Of a DNA stretch of 64,000 nucleotides, positions 20,585 through 33,337 are shown in pieces. The stretch comes from Costus lasius (lineage: Eukaryota; Streptophyta; Magnoliopsida; Zingiberales; Costaceae). The DNA is taken from NCBI GenBank assembly GCA_027563935.2, contig CM050454.1:22999501-23063500 (forward strand). Direction: 5' to 3'. Numbering within the stretch: the first letter of the stretch is position 1; every line of letters starts with the position of its first letter. The notes beneath the pieces were generated by a model that did no database searches, was not told where the DNA came from, and was given only the letters and a program-made list of their open reading frames with translations. The translations under genes were made by a program, and so were the position numbers.

Positions 20585-22390
20585 GGTGTTCGTTGCTGCA
20601 GGTATCTACAACAATGCAAGAACAGCAAGGTCAGTATCAATGTATAAGAATCAATCAGGACTTAAGAAAGATTCTTTTTCTCACTATTTTATCAGGCGTG
20701 AAAAATCCAGCAAAACAGCCCGAAAGAGTAGAACTCTTTTAGTGAGATGGGATCCAGATTTCATACTTGGTCTCCGCGTCCCGCTCAGGCGAGATAAGAT
20801 GCACAGAGAGTACAAGCACTAGTTTCTGGTAGGCAGTCCCTGCCGATCGCCAACCCGTGCGATTCCCCTTCATCTGGGCAGTCCAGCAGACTGTGCCAAC
20901 TGAGTTGGTACAACACAATCTCTGACCCCAACAGACGGCTGCCTCCATGTGCTACCATATGCGCCACATATGTAGACTACACGGTCAAGCTGACCCGACC
21001 TACTCCCTGGACCACCATGTGCTATGCTGAGCAACGAGAAGGGATAAATCCCTGCTCTGTAACACACAGGTGTAATCCCGCACCGTCTGAAGATAGATGG
21101 ACGTGCCCACTGAGTGGGTACAACACGGCTCCAACGATAATCAGAACAGTGAGGTTTCGCGTCAGAAGGCTTACGAGCTTGATATTTTAGCGTTGGATTT
21201 TAACGGTCTTTTATCTTTATTACTATCATTCAATCCCTATGGTGATAGCAAAAGATAAATCTATCATGCATTTCTAATATTTATGCAATAAAAGAAAGCA
21301 TGTGTCATATGTGGTAAAAGCCCATAGCCCTAGTGAGACCTTAACCTAACTTAAGACTGCACTTGCTTTTCATGGGTCTTTTGCTGCTCATTTGGCCCAA
21401 ACCTGGACCCAAGCGCCATCTGCAGCTCTGGTGCGCCCACCAGGAAATGCGCCAGGTCCTAGGGTCGAACCCTAGACCTCCCACCTGGTCCACCCATTGC
21501 TGCATGCGCCTGTGCCAAGTGTGCTCAGTGCTCTTGTCTAATTAAATTACAAATTTAACTATCTAGACAAGAGTGACACGCAGGTCACTTACATTTATAA
21601 ATTAAAACCCAGTGATTCGCAGATCACAATAATTAATTTACAATTTTAATACAGGCACGCAGGCCCCAGCACAGCACACAATTAATATGGGCAGCCCACA
21701 TATGACTTAAATAGACAAACATATGTATCAAATCAGCAAACATGTGATCCATGATAAAAATTAAAATTTTCGAAAACCCCATGGGATCAATTTTAATTTT
21801 TCCTTATTTGCCCTACAACCTTACAACGGTCCATTACTAGGGATCCACTCATCCAACCTAGTCAGATCCACTGCCCTTGCATGCACCAAGTCCTAACTGA
21901 CTCGAGTCGACCAAAAGGTCAACTATGCATGCGCTAGGGCTGAACGACCACACTGAGGTCTGGCAAACGGGAGTGACCCCGGGCCTAACTCAGGTGCGTT
22001 CATTAATCGTCACAATCAGACATCGCTACACACCTGTCTGCAGTCGACCTATAGCCACCATAGGCTTGCGCCAAGGTGCTATCTGGTCGACCCTTTCAGG
22101 CTGTCAGATGATCTGATCAGACATGATTGGATCTAACCTAGGGGGTGACATCAACCCCAGTAACCCGTCTAAGGGTTTACAGTAAGGTCTTTAGATCTAG
22201 CATTAGTCGCGCAAGTGTATAAGTTTTGAAAAGAAAACTACAACTTAGAAGCGCCAACTAACATGCGCAAGATAAACATATAGACAAGATTTTCATCATG
22301 TAACTTTCGCATGTTGAAGATCTAAGCATACATTCGCATATATGGATCACGCAAATCATCAAGCAATCAAGATAACATGCATTCAACCTG
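20585..22390 (-). other. 5' leader of copia A2
   Basis: 1.8 kb non-coding leader collinear with that of A1. Hairpins CCAAC-TGA-GTTGG (20896-20908) and CCCAC-TGA-GTGGG (21106-21118); a weaker hairpin, sense TCTCGC-CTGA-GCGGGA, lies near 20779-20794. No supported ORF. Confidence 0.8.
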
Positions 22391-22401
22391 CTCTGATACC
22401 A
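22391..22401 (-). other. Primer binding site (tRNA-Met-i) of copia A2
   Basis: TGGTATCAGAG on the sense strand, two bases from the 5' LTR, continuing as CAGG. Confidence 0.92.
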
Positions 22402-22403
22402 AT

Positions 22404-24104
22404 TGAAAGAACCCCTTAAATAAGGGGGGTCCCCTTCATGGGGGAGCATAACCCTTAGAGCATATGGCGCATAAAAATTATTCTCTTGCGGAATTAGGGT
22501 TATAAGATCGATACGCATGCAAAAGATCAACTTGATAACAATAAGAAAACATTCATACCATCGCCATGGAAAGATGTTTCCTTGGAAGCAAAGATCAAAG
22601 TAGATCTTCTCCTTGTCGTCACACACAAGATGATGTTGCTATCTCTCTTGGTGCTCCTTGTGCTAGCAAGGTTCCAAGAGGTCCTTGTCGAGTGAAAGGA
22701 AAAGAGATGTCTTTCTCCTTGGCCGAATCCTCCTCAACCTTCAAGCGTCGCCGCACACCAAGTCGAGAGGAAAACTTGCGAGAGGAATAATTGAATTGGC
22801 GAAAATAGAGAATACTCTATTTCGGATGAGTGCCCACTCGACATGGAGATCATGGTTACTAAAAATAGTAACCTCTCCTCATCCCAACGTTCACGCTATG
22901 TGAACTCGTCGCCCACTCCTCTCCCTATGAACCAAGCGCTCTTTTAGTGAGCTGGTTCAATTGGTTCGGTTTAAGAACCAACCAAGCCAAGCGACAAGGC
23001 CTAGATCAAATAAACCCTAAGGCTTTAGATCTAACCGTCGATCTCTTTAATGCCCCTGATCTGACCGATCTGGCATCCATTCTCTCAATCGAAGCTTACC
23101 GATCTCAAGCCCTAATCAATCAAACATGATCAGACCAGATCTCACTTACAATCAGAGATTAAATCCCTTAAAACTGAACCCAAACAATTCAGTCCACACG
23201 ATCTGACTTAAGTAAGCCATATCATCAAATTGTGCGACCCTAAGGGTTTCCTTTAAATGTCGGTAACGATAATTCACATTATCACGATCAGTGAGGGGTA
23301 TCTAGCAACACATCACTGTCTCCCGATATAAAGGAAAGAGTCTTCCAAGACTACACCCAAACCATAGTACAAGTGTGAATCATTTCACAAAGCATACATA
23401 TTTCCTTTGCCACTGGATGTTCTTATTGGACAAGTCTGTCAAACTTGTAACTCCAATATGATGAGCATGATTAGATCAGATGAACACTGTCACCTGGGTA
23501 TGGCCATACACTCTCTCAATCATCTCATCCAGGGGGCCCCTTTAGAACATCACACTCCTTAAACAAGGAGACGGCAATCCTATGTCTATCACTAGTGCCC
23601 TAACCTGACTCAAGCTCACCATCCAAGATAGTCTATAATCATTATGTTTCAAATGATATTGAACTAACTCAAAATAATGACAATCATCATTTAGAAAACA
23701 CAAGTGATCTCAAGTCAGAGGAAATGTGCCACTTGTCTTATACAAGGAATATTCACGTTGTGACAAACAACTGAACATCCTAGTAGGGTCTGTCCAGTAC
23801 ATCCCATGTACCCATGAGTCTACATCTTATTCCATGCTCGAAGCATCCTATAAGATCAGAACACATATTAGTCTTAACCATATCAAGGCTGTCTCATGTT
23901 CACCAAGATACATCGACTAAGGACATAACAGCATGTCAGCCCAGCTGAACAGCTTTGAGACATTATTCAGAAGAACATATATTGCAGCAGACAATGTAAC
24001 TAACTGAATAACAACCATGCCTTTATAAACATAATAGTTTATTACATGATACTTGTTACATTCCCACAGGCCTCAAACATTAGCCTTAAGGGCATACCCC
24101 AACA
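22404..24104 (-). repeat. 5' LTR of copia A2
   Basis: 1701 bp. U5 end hairpin CCCCTTA-AA-TAAGGGG (22412-22427) next to the PBS. Conserved hairpin at 23268-23283. TATA-like TTTATAAA at 24022-24029, about 75 nt from the LTR start. Confidence 0.95.
24022..24029 (-). promoter_or_regulatory. TATA-like box of the A2 5' LTR
   Basis: TTTATAAA followed in sense by GGCATGGTTGTTATT; the promoter candidate for the only intact element in the window. Confidence 0.55.
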
Positions 24105-24109
24105 GAGAG
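24105..24109. repeat. Target site duplication GAGAG of copia A2 (right)
   Basis: Matches 14976-14980; sequence from 24110 resumes the A3 LTR. Confidence 0.93.
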
Positions 24110-24644
24110 GCAATCCTATATCCATCACTAGTGTCCTAACATGACTCATGTCCACTATCCAAGATAATCCTTAACCATTATCTTTCAAATGATATTGAAC
24201 TACCTCAAGACAATGTCAATCATCACTTAGAAACATAAGTGATCTCAAGTCAAAGGGAATATACCACTTGCTTGCTTATAAGGATTTATTCACATTGTGA
24301 CAAACAATTGAATATCCTAAGTAGGGTCAGTCCAGTACATCCAATGCACCTATGCGTCTAAATCTTATTCCATGCTCGAAGCATCCTATAAGATTAGAAC
24401 ACATATTAGTCTCAATCATATCAAGGCTGTCTCATGTTCACCAAGATATCTCGACTAAGGACAATACTGCATGTCAGCCAAGCTGAAACACCAATGAGAC
24501 ATTATTCAGAAGTATACATACAGCAGCAGATAATGCAACAATCTGAATAACAACAATTGCCTTTATAAACATATACATAGTTTATACATGATACTGATAA
24601 TAGCCCAAGGCCTCAAACATTAGCCTTAAGGGCATACCCCAACA
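24110..24644 (-). repeat. 3' LTR of copia A3, second segment
   Basis: Continues the LTR broken at 14980 and ends ACCCCAACA. It matches 31472-32006 in the right LTR closely. PPT of A3 follows at 24645. Confidence 0.93.
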
Positions 24645-24664
24645 ATCTCCCACTTGCACTTAAA

Positions 24665-27600
24665 CTAATGGTTGAGAAATCTCAAACCCATATTATTACA
24701 GTGCTTTTCATGCTTCTGCTGCGCCAGAGGCTTTGTAAGCGGGTCAGCTAGATTGTCATCTGTATGTACCTTGCAGATCTTGATCTCTCCTCGATCTATG
24801 ATCTCACGGATCAAATGAAACCTTCTCTGTATGTGCTTGGACTTCTGGTGTAACCGCGGTTCCTTTGCTTGTGCAATCGCTCCAGTGTTATCATAGAAGA
24901 TAACCAATGGATCTGCACTCGAAGGAACAACACCAAGTTCTTGAATGAACTTACGAATCCATACTGCCTCCTTTGATGCTTCTGAGGCCGCAACATACTC
25001 GGCTTCTGTTGTGGAATCAGCAACAATTGATTGTTTGAAACTCTTCCACACCACTGCTCCTCCATTCAAGCTAAAAATGTAGCCTGATTGCGATCGGAAA
25101 TCATATTGGTCAGATTGGAACGAAGCGTCAGTATATCCTTCAATACTCAGTTCTTCCTAACCTCCATAAATCAAGAACATATCTTTGGTTCTTCGAAGAT
25201 ATTTCAAAATGTTCTTGACTGCAATCCAGTGTGCCTTCCTTGGATTACTTTGGAACCGACTGGTCACGCTTAACCCGTAAGCGACGTCTGGGCGAGTACA
25301 TAACATCTCATACATGATAGACCCAATAGCCGAAGCATAAGGCGTATTGTCCATCTCATCTTTCTCAGACTGTGTTTGAGGACACTGGCTCTTTGAAAGA
25401 TTCAGACCATGTCTGACTGGAAGATATCCTCTTTTAGAATCTTCTAAATGGAATCTTTCCAGGACCTTATCGATGTAAGTACTCTGGCATAGCCCGAGAA
25501 GCCTATTAGATCTATCTCTATAGATCTTCACACCTAATACATAGGCTGCTTCTCCCAAATCTTTCATCTGGAAACATTTTCTTAACCATGCTTTGACTGC
25601 ATGCAGTTCAGGAATATCGTTTCCAATGATTAAGATATCATCGACGTAGAGGACTAGGAAAGTAATCACGCTCCCACTAAACCTTTTATATACACACGGG
25701 TCATCTTCATTTTTGATGAAACCAAATTCACAAACTGATTCATCAAAACGAATATTCCAGCTTCTTGATGCTTGTTTAAGTCCATAAATGGACTTCTTTA
25801 ATTTGCATATTTTATGACGTTCTGATGGATTGATGAAACCTTCAGGCTGTGTCATATACACATCCTCTTCTAGTTTTCCATTAAGGAAAGCGGTCTTCAC
25901 ATCCATTTGCCAGATCTCATAATCATAATATGCTGCTATCGCGAGAATAATCCGAATGGACTTGAACATGGCTACAGGAGAGAAAGTTTCATCATAATCT
26001 ATCCCATAGATTTGTTTGAAACCTTTCGCAACTAGCCTGCCCTTATAGGTAACTACGTTACCATCCATGTCTGTCTTCCTTTTGAAGATCCACTTACAGC
26101 CTATAGGGATTACTCCCGGAGGCGGATCAACCAAATCCCAGACTTGGTTATCTGACATGGAGTCCATCTCGGCTCGAATAGCTTCAAGCCAACTTGCTGA
26201 TTCTGGTCCACTGACCGCATCCGCATAAGTGAGGGGTTCATCATTAATGATGTAGATTCCGTCATAGCGCTCAGGCTGACGATGAATCCTTCCCGATCTA
26301 CGCGGTTCCCGTGATATATGAGCCTCAGGTTGAACATTAACCTGTTCTATTTGCTCAGGCTCATCCAACTGAGCTTGACTACTTTGTCCCTCTTCTGGAT
26401 TTTCATCCAGCTTTATTTCTCTCCCACTGGCCTCTTGCAGAAGAAATTCCTTCTCAAGAAAAATAGCCGTTCGAGCAACAAATACTTTGTTTTCTTTGGG
26501 ATCATAGAAATAATAACCCTTAGTTTCTTTAGGGTAACCGACAAAGATACATTTATTAGATCTGCTCTCCAGTTTCCCAGAGGCGAGCTTTTTGACATAA
26601 GCCTCGCAACCCCAGATTTTAATAAATGTTAAGCTCGGCTGTTTCCCATACCATAACTCAAATGGTGTCTTTGAAACTGCCTTGGATGGCACTCGGTTTA
26701 GCACCTTTGCAGCTGTTTCCAGTGCAAATCCCCAAAAGGAGTAAGGTAGAGTAGCCTGACTCATCATAGAACGAACCATATCCAATAAGGTTCTATTTCT
26801 CCTTTCGGACACACCATTCCATTGTGGTGTTCCTGGCGGAGTGAGCTGTGAGATGATCCCACACTCCTTCAGATAGTCAGTAAACTCATGACTCAAGTAT
26901 TCGCCACCTCGATCTGAATGAAGTGCCTTGATATTTCGGCCTAACTGATTTTGTACTTCATTTTTGAATTCTTTGAACTTGTCAAAAGATTCACTCTTAT
27001 GTCTCATTAGATAGACATAACCATACCTACTGAAATCATCAGTAAAAGTAATGAAGTATAAATAGCCACCTCTGGCATGTTTACTAAAAGGCCCACACAC
27101 ATCACTGTGAATAAGGTCAAGTAAACCTGAAGCCCTTTTACCTTTATTAGAAAAAGGAGTCTTCGTCATTTTACCCATTAAACAAGCTTTGCATGTATCA
27201 AGTTCCTCATAGGAGAATGATCCCAGCAGTCCATGATCATGCAACCGCTTAATGCGCTTCTTGTTAATATGGCCTAAACGACTATGCCATAACAAGGTGC
27301 TGTCATCAGCATACTTGGCTTTCTTGTTATCAATTTGTTGTACAGAACATTCCATGTCCAACATGTATAACCCATTGTTAATCGACCCAGTTGCATAAAC
27401 AATATTATCATATGAAATACAACACTGTGAAGTTTTGCATTCAAAAGAGAAACCTTTCCTGACAAGAGCAGGAATAGAGATAATATTCTTAGTTATGCTT
27501 GGCACAAAATAACAATTGTCAAGTTCTAATACAAAACTAGATGGTAAAGAGATGTTATATTGTCCTACAGCAACAGCAGCAACCCGTGCTCCGTTTCCAA

Positions 27601-28552
27601 CTCGTAGGTCCACCTCATGCTGTCCCACCTGTCTTCTTCTCTTGAGTTCCTGTACATTTGAACAAATGTGAACTCCACATGCAGTGTCCAACACCCATGA
27701 AATCGAAGAAGCTACCATGACTTCAGTCACGTAAATACCTGAGCCAGAAGTGAAAGTCTTGCTTCCCTTCTTCTCTCCTTGGAGCGCTTTATAGTCCTTC
27801 TTCCAGTGACCCAGCTGGCCACAATGGAAGCATCTGTTGTCCTTTGACCGCTTCAACTTTTGTTTCAAAGCCTTGTTGTAGCTCTTGATAGGGGTTTTTC
27901 CCTTCTTCCCCTTCCTCTTGTTCCGTGAAGGAACCATCAAGACAGAGGATGAAGGCTTTCCCTTCTCAAGAGTCTGCTCTGTGGTGCAGAGCATGTTCAG
28001 TAACTCTGCCGGAGTACAGTCGATCTTGTTCATATTAAAATTAATGATGAACGAATCGAAAGAAGCCGGGAGAGACTGCAGGATAATGTCCACAACAAGT
28101 TCCTGATTGATGGTGTGTCCCAGTTTCTCTAGAGCCTCCTTGTACCCAATCATCTTGAGTACGTGAGCTCCCACTAGACTCCCTTCAGTCAGTTTGCTAT
28201 GAAAGAAAAGTTTTGTCAAGTTATAGCGTTCAGTCCTTGCCTGTGCAGCATACAGCATCTTGAGATTTGCTATAATATCAATAGCAGACAAATCCTCATG
28301 CTGACGCTGTAGCTCGGGCGTCATTGACGCAAGCATAAGGCAAGCGACATCAGTACTATCACTGACGTGCTTCTCATAAGCATCCCAAACCGCCCTTGCG
28401 GCGTTCGCAGCGGGTTGAGCCGGTATTGCCGACTCAAGGACATACAGCTTCCTCTCAGCTTTAAGCACAATCTTAAGCTGTCTGTACCAGTCTGAGAAGT
28501 TTGGCCCAGCAAACTTCTCCTTTTCCAATATGGATCGCAAATTGAGCCCTGT
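24665..28552 (-). pseudogene. gag-pol: Copia A3 gag-pol, degraded
   Basis: Same polyprotein as A2 but broken in at least three places. The gag start codon position (28550-28552) reads ACA instead of ATG, so translation lacks its normal start. The zinc knuckle has Tyr for its last Cys (GHWKKDYKAL). A nonsense TAG at 25157-25159 stands where A1, A2 and A4 have Gln (YGGQEEL), cutting off RNase H; the frame then continues open to 24665 through the RNase H active-site region. Integrase and RT motifs (WHSRLGH, NGVSERRNRT, YVDD) are otherwise readable over 1127 codons. It could not supply a complete polyprotein. Confidence 0.93.
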
Positions 28553-30362
28553 GGTGTTCGTTGCTGCAGGAATCTACAACATGGCCAGAACAACAAGGTC
28601 AGTATCCATGTTAGAATCATTCCAGGACTTAAGAGTGATTCTTTTCTCACTATTTTGTCTGACTGAAAAATCCAATAAAACAGCCCGAAAGAGTGAAACT
28701 CTTTTAGTGAGATGGGATCCAGATTTCATACTTGATCTCCACGTCCCGCTCAGGCGAGATAAGATGCACAGAGAGTTCAAGCACTAGTCACTGGTAGGCT
28801 ATCCATGCCAATCGCCAACCCGTGCGACTCCCCTTCATCTAGGCAATCCAGAAGACCGTGCCAACTGAGTTGGTACAACACAGTTTCTGATTCCTTAGAT
28901 GGCTACCTCCATACAGCTATCATATACTTAATATGTAGGCTATATGGTCAAGCTGACCTGACCTACTCCCTGGACCATCACATGCTATGCTGAGCAACGA
29001 GAAGAGATAAATCCCTTCTCTATAGCATGTAGATGTAATCGCACACCGTCTGAAGATAGCTGGGCGTGCCCACTGAGTGGGTACAACACGGCCCCAACGA
29101 TAGTCAGAACAGTGAGGTTTCGCGTCAGAAGGCAATCAAGCTTGATATGGTCGTTGGATTTTAACGGTCCTTTTATCTTCTTACTATCATGCAAATTCTA
29201 TAGTGATAGCAGAAGAATATAAACATTCATGTGCTAATATTACTTAAAACAATAAGTAGAAAGCACAATTATCTTATGTGGTAAATGGCCATAAAAGCCT
29301 AAGTAAAACCCTAGTTTTACAAAAGTCTTCACGTGAGCTCTTTATGGGTCTTTTACATTTCATCTGACCCAGCTCGGGCCAAAGCGCCCTGCAGGCAGTA
29401 TGCGCCTGTTCTAGAGTCGAACTCTAGGCCTCCACCTGGTGAAGCCACTGACTGCAAGCGCCTCTGCCATGTGTGCTCATGAGCTCATGTCTGATCAAAT
29501 TACATTTTAATCTATCTAGACATGGTTTGACTCGCAGGTCAAATATACATTTTTATAAATTAAAGTGTGATTCGCATATCACAGTAAAATTTATAAATTA
29601 ATTCCAGGCACGCAGGCCCCAGCACTGCACACAAAAATAAGGGCAACCCACATAAGATTAAATAAACACCCAATCATGTTAAACATGCATACATGTGATC
29701 CAAACAGAAAATAAAATTTTTTGAAATACCCATGGCATCAATTTTATTTCCTTATGTGCCCCTACTACCTTACAACGGTCCATTAGCAGGTATCCACTCA
29801 TCAGACCAAGTCAGACCCACTGCCCTTGCATGCACTCAGTCATAACTGACTTGTGTCGACCTAGTGGTCAACTATGCATGCCTTAAGGGCTGAACGTCCC
29901 ACATGATTTCTGGCAAGCGGGTGTGACCCCGGGCCTTAATCATGATCGTTCACTAGGCGCCTCAATCAGACATCGCTACACGCCCTTCTGCAGTCAACCT
30001 ATAGCCACCTGTCATGCTTGCGCACAGGTGCTATCTGGTCGACCCATCTAGGCTGTCAGATGGTCTGATTAGGCTGTTGGGTCCAGACTTGACTAACGAC
30101 TTCAACCCTGTTAACCCGTCTAAGATTTTAAAGCAGGCGCTTAGATAGATCTAAATGAGGGGGTGCGCATGATAATATTTTAGTTGAAAAACTATCATGA
30201 AGAGCGCAAACAAACATTACATGCGCAAGCTTAAATGTAAACAAAATACATCTAACATATAGCATGTATTTTCGCATGACATCATGAAGATCTATCCAAC
30301 GCATAAAACAAACATGGATCACAACAAGATGGTGATCATATATATCAAGCCAAAAACCCTCG
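28553..30362 (-). other. 5' leader of copia A3
   Basis: 1.8 kb non-coding leader. Hairpins CCAAC-TGA-GTTGG at 28861-28873 and CCCAC-TGA-GTGGG at 29069-29081 are perfectly kept although the surrounding leader has drifted from A1, A2 and A4. Confidence 0.8.
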
Positions 30363-30373
30363 CTCTGATACCA
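30363..30373 (-). other. Primer binding site (tRNA-Met-i) of copia A3
   Basis: TGGTATCAGAG on the sense strand, two bases from the 5' LTR. Confidence 0.9.
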
Positions 30374-30375
30374 AT

Positions 30376-32006
30376 TGAAAGCTCAAACCCTAGTTCACAT
30401 GCGCATCTAGGAGATCTTGCATAGGCGAAAAACTAGGTTTGATAGGATCGAGAGGCAAGATAATATGAGCAACCATAAAAATGCGTTACCATTGCCATTG
30501 ATCGAGTGGCGACTTGGAAGAAGAAAGGGCGAGCGGCTCTTCTCCAAAGGAAATCGCACACAAGAAGATGATGACTTCTTCCTTGTATTCCTTGTGCTAG
30601 CAAAGATCCAAGGAGTCCTAGATCGTGTATGAGGAGATGTCTTTCTCCCTTTTGCTGGCCGAACTTCCTCTTGTCGTGAAGATCATCCACACGAGAGGAG
30701 AGGGGGCGAGAGAGAGATAGGCGTTCGAACATGGGGGCGTTTTCTCAAAGAAAACGGCTTCCAAAAATAGTAAGTCCATAACCCCATGTTTAACTCCACT
30801 TGAAGCCATCGATAACTCCTCTCTCAATTGAACCATACGTTCACCAAGTGAACCGGTTCAATTCTATTTGGTTCAAAGACCAAATCGAACCCACCATGGT
30901 CTTGATCTCTTTAAACCAAATGGTTCAAGATCTAACCACACATCTCTTGACCCTCTTGATCTCTATGATCAAGCATCAATTCTCTCGATCGAAGCTTACC
31001 GATCTCAAGCCCTAATCAATCAAACATGATCAGACCAGATCTCACTTCCAATCAGAGTTTAAATTCCCTTTAAACTGAACCAGAACAATTCAGTCCACAT
31101 GATCTGACACAAGTAAGCCATATCATCAAATTGTGCGACCCTAAGGGTTTCCTTCAATGTCGGTAATGATAACTTACATTATCACGATCAGAGAGGGGTA
31201 TCTAGCAACACATCACTGTCTCCCGATATGAAGGAAAGAGTCTTCCAAGACTACACCCAAACCATAGCACAAGTGTGAATCCAATTCACTCAGCATACAT
31301 GTCCCCTTTGCCTCTGGACGTTCTCATTGGACAAGCCTGTCAAGCCTGTAATTCCAAGATGATGAGAATGGTTAGATCAGATGATCATAGTCATCTGGGT
31401 ATGGCCATACACTTTCTCAACCATCTCATCCATGGGGGCCCCTTTAGAACATCACACTCCAGCTAGGAGAGGCAATCCTATATCTATCACTAGTGTCCTA
31501 ACATGACTCATGTCCACTATCCAAGATAATCCTTAACCATTATCTTTCAAATGATATTGAACTACCTCAAGACAATGTCAATCATCACTTAGAAACATAA
31601 GTGATCTCAAGTCAAAGGGAATATACCACTTGCTTGCTTATAAGGATTTATTCACATTGTGACAAACAATTGAATATCCTAAGTAGGGTCAGTCCAGTAC
31701 ATCCAATGCACCTATGCGTCTAAATCTTATTCCATGCTCGAAGCATCCTATAAGATTAGAACACATATTAGTCTCAATCATATCAAGGCTGTCTCATGTT
31801 CACCAAGATATCTCGACTAAGGACAATACTGCATGTCAGCCAAGCTGAAACACCAATGAGACATTATTCAGAAGTATACATACAGCAGCAGATAATGCAA
31901 CAATCTGAATAACAACAATTGCCTTTATAAACATATACATAGTTTATACATGATACTGATAATAGCCCAAGGCCTCAAACATTAGCCTTAAGGGCATACC
32001 CCAACA
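30376..32006 (-). repeat. 5' LTR of copia A3
   Basis: 1631 bp, TGAAAGCTCAAACCC to ACCCCAACA on the plus strand. Conserved hairpin at 31168-31183 (GATAAC-TTAC-ATTATC, a G-U pair at the loop in sense RNA). TATA-like TTTATAAA at 31924-31931, without the adjacent CCATG core seen in A1, A2 and A4 (reads CAATTG). Confidence 0.94.
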
Positions 32007-32383
32007 TGGAGAACCTTCAGGCATCTTACACTGATAGATAGCCTTAGATGCTTCAAACCTTTCCGTTCTTGCCTATGATTCGAATAGTTGCTTAAGATGC
32101 GTGATGATCGAAAATTCATCTGCAACTTGGACGACATCATGGCTAACATAAGGTAGCCAACATCTAGGGCATCATCCTGGTGCTTACAAAAAGCTTCCCT
32201 TTTAGCCGTTTGGGCTAAGGATGGCGGTTGAAGAGTAAGTGCTTGTTCTAAGACATACAACTTTTTCTCCTGCTTGAGGACTATCCTCTAATGGTGGTAC
32301 CAGTCCATGAAGTTGATTCCGGTCAACTTCTCCCTATCTATGACGGAACGGAGTGACAATCCGCTGTTGTTGTTAGAAGCCAT
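32007..32383 (-). pseudogene. gag: Copia C5 gag, N-terminal part (broken)
   Basis: Old copia gag on the minus strand, ATG at 32381-32383 (MASNNNSGLSLRSVIDREKL). It aligns with the family A gag: INFMDWYHH, KLYVLEQALTLQPPS, DALDVGYLMLAMMSSKLQ. An in-frame TAG at 32288-32290 follows WYHH, and the frame decays after about 32090. It continues at 13885 beyond A3, whose TGGAG duplication marks the break. The family is related to but clearly distinct from A1-A4. Confidence 0.82.
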
Positions 32384-32551
32384 CTACATCAAGGACAAGA
32401 GCAGATCAGTATCACAAATTCAACCATTTATTCTTGCCTTTTATAAATGATTATTTCTCACTTTTTTATTCAAATAAATAATCCTCAAAATCGATCGAGA
32501 AGTCACCTGACTTCCTTATTGAGATGGGATCCTCATTTCATACATGGTCTT

Positions 32552-32573
32552 ACATCCCACGAGGGTGGGATGT
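32552..32573 (-). promoter_or_regulatory. Perfect 9-bp leader hairpin of copia C5
   Basis: ACATCCCAC-GAGG-GTGGGATGT, 9-bp stem with a 4-nt loop, about 170 nt before the gag ATG. It occupies the place of the weaker TCTCGC-CTGA-GCGGGA hairpin of A2. Confidence 0.6.
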
Positions 32574-32606
32574 ACTACACAAGGTGACACATGCTTCCTA
32601 AGGTAG

Positions 32607-32628
32607 CCCCCCCCCCCCCCCCCCCCCC
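32607..32628. repeat. Poly-C run of 22
   Basis: An uninterrupted run of 22 C, the longest homopolymer I noticed. Length may be uncertain because such runs are hard to sequence. Confidence 0.9.
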
Positions 32629-32896
32629 GCGCCAATTGCAACTAAGCAATTCCCCTTATCAAGACCATTCAGCCATTTTGTGTCTAGTGAGGGCAGGATA
32701 AAGCACAAAACCCTAACCTCTTGAGGGTGTCTCCAGAAATTTCATCATGTGAACCAACACATATGAAAATCTAGTCAAGTTCGACCTAACTGTTATACCC
32801 TTGGCCAACAATTTTCTTGTGAAAGGAGCGTCTAGAGTTTTAATCGAACTGAGGAAATTATTGTCACAACACACCTCCTGAAGATAGATGGGTATG

Positions 32897-32912
32897 TCCC
32901 ACGAGGGTAGGA
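32897..32912 (-). promoter_or_regulatory. Second leader hairpin of copia C5
   Basis: In sense RNA, TCCTAC-CCTC-GTGGGA pairs over six positions with one U-G. The plus-strand element C6 has TCCAC-CCTA-GTGGA at the matching place (42644-42657). Confidence 0.55.
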
Positions 32913-33337
32913 AACAATGCACAACACCATTTATCGATAGTTTGACGAGGGTTATTCGTCAGAAGGCTAAGGAAAGGGAAAGGGACTTGATATGATTTAA
33001 TGATGGTTTTTATGGTCTTGGCACCATGAGCTTTTATCTTATTCTACCAATATAGGCATGCAATCCTATGGTAGAATTAAGGCAAAAGCAATAAAGGCAT
33101 GCTAAAATAGAAAACAATAAAACATGATGTGATCGAAGGCCATAACTCGAGTAACAAGCCCCTAAACCTAGTCCTAGCCACCTAACACTACCAAGGGCGA
33201 TGAGCCATGGGCTCATGCGAACAAGTCCTTAGCTCATCCCTGAGTGCACTAAGGGCCCTGCTCCTAGGCTTTGTGGTGCGCCACCTAGGTCTTCAGCTCC
33301 ATGGGTCAAACTCACGAACCCTAAGGTTGTGTATACT

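Larger units (their letters stand above)
14981..24104 (-). mobile_element. Copia element A2, intact, 9.1 kb, very young
   Basis: A complete copia on the minus strand: 5' LTR 22404-24104, PBS 22391-22401, leader, uninterrupted gag-pol 16703-20584, PPT 16683-16692, 3' LTR 14981-16682. Perfect GAGAG duplications. The only LTR difference I find is one base in a G run (seven G from 15001 versus six from 22424). Nothing in the sequence argues against it being autonomous and recently active. Confidence 0.96.
13886..32006 (-). mobile_element. Copia element A3, complete, carrying A2 in its 3' LTR
   Basis: Minus-strand copia with LTRs of 1630 bp (13886-14980 plus 24110-24644, split by A2) and 1631 bp (30376-32006), PBS 30363-30373 and gag-pol 24665-28552. 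The target is the gag of copia C5, with TGGAG on both sides. Excluding A2 it is about 9.0 kb. LTR divergence is roughly 1% by eye, more than A1, A2 or A4, and its polyprotein has several lesions, so it is the oldest family A copy here. Confidence 0.93.

Noticed and set aside
28521..28540. Starting the A3 gag at an in-frame TTG
   Set aside because: The true start position by homology (28550-28552) reads ACA; a TTG start would be an artefact of lenient start rules.
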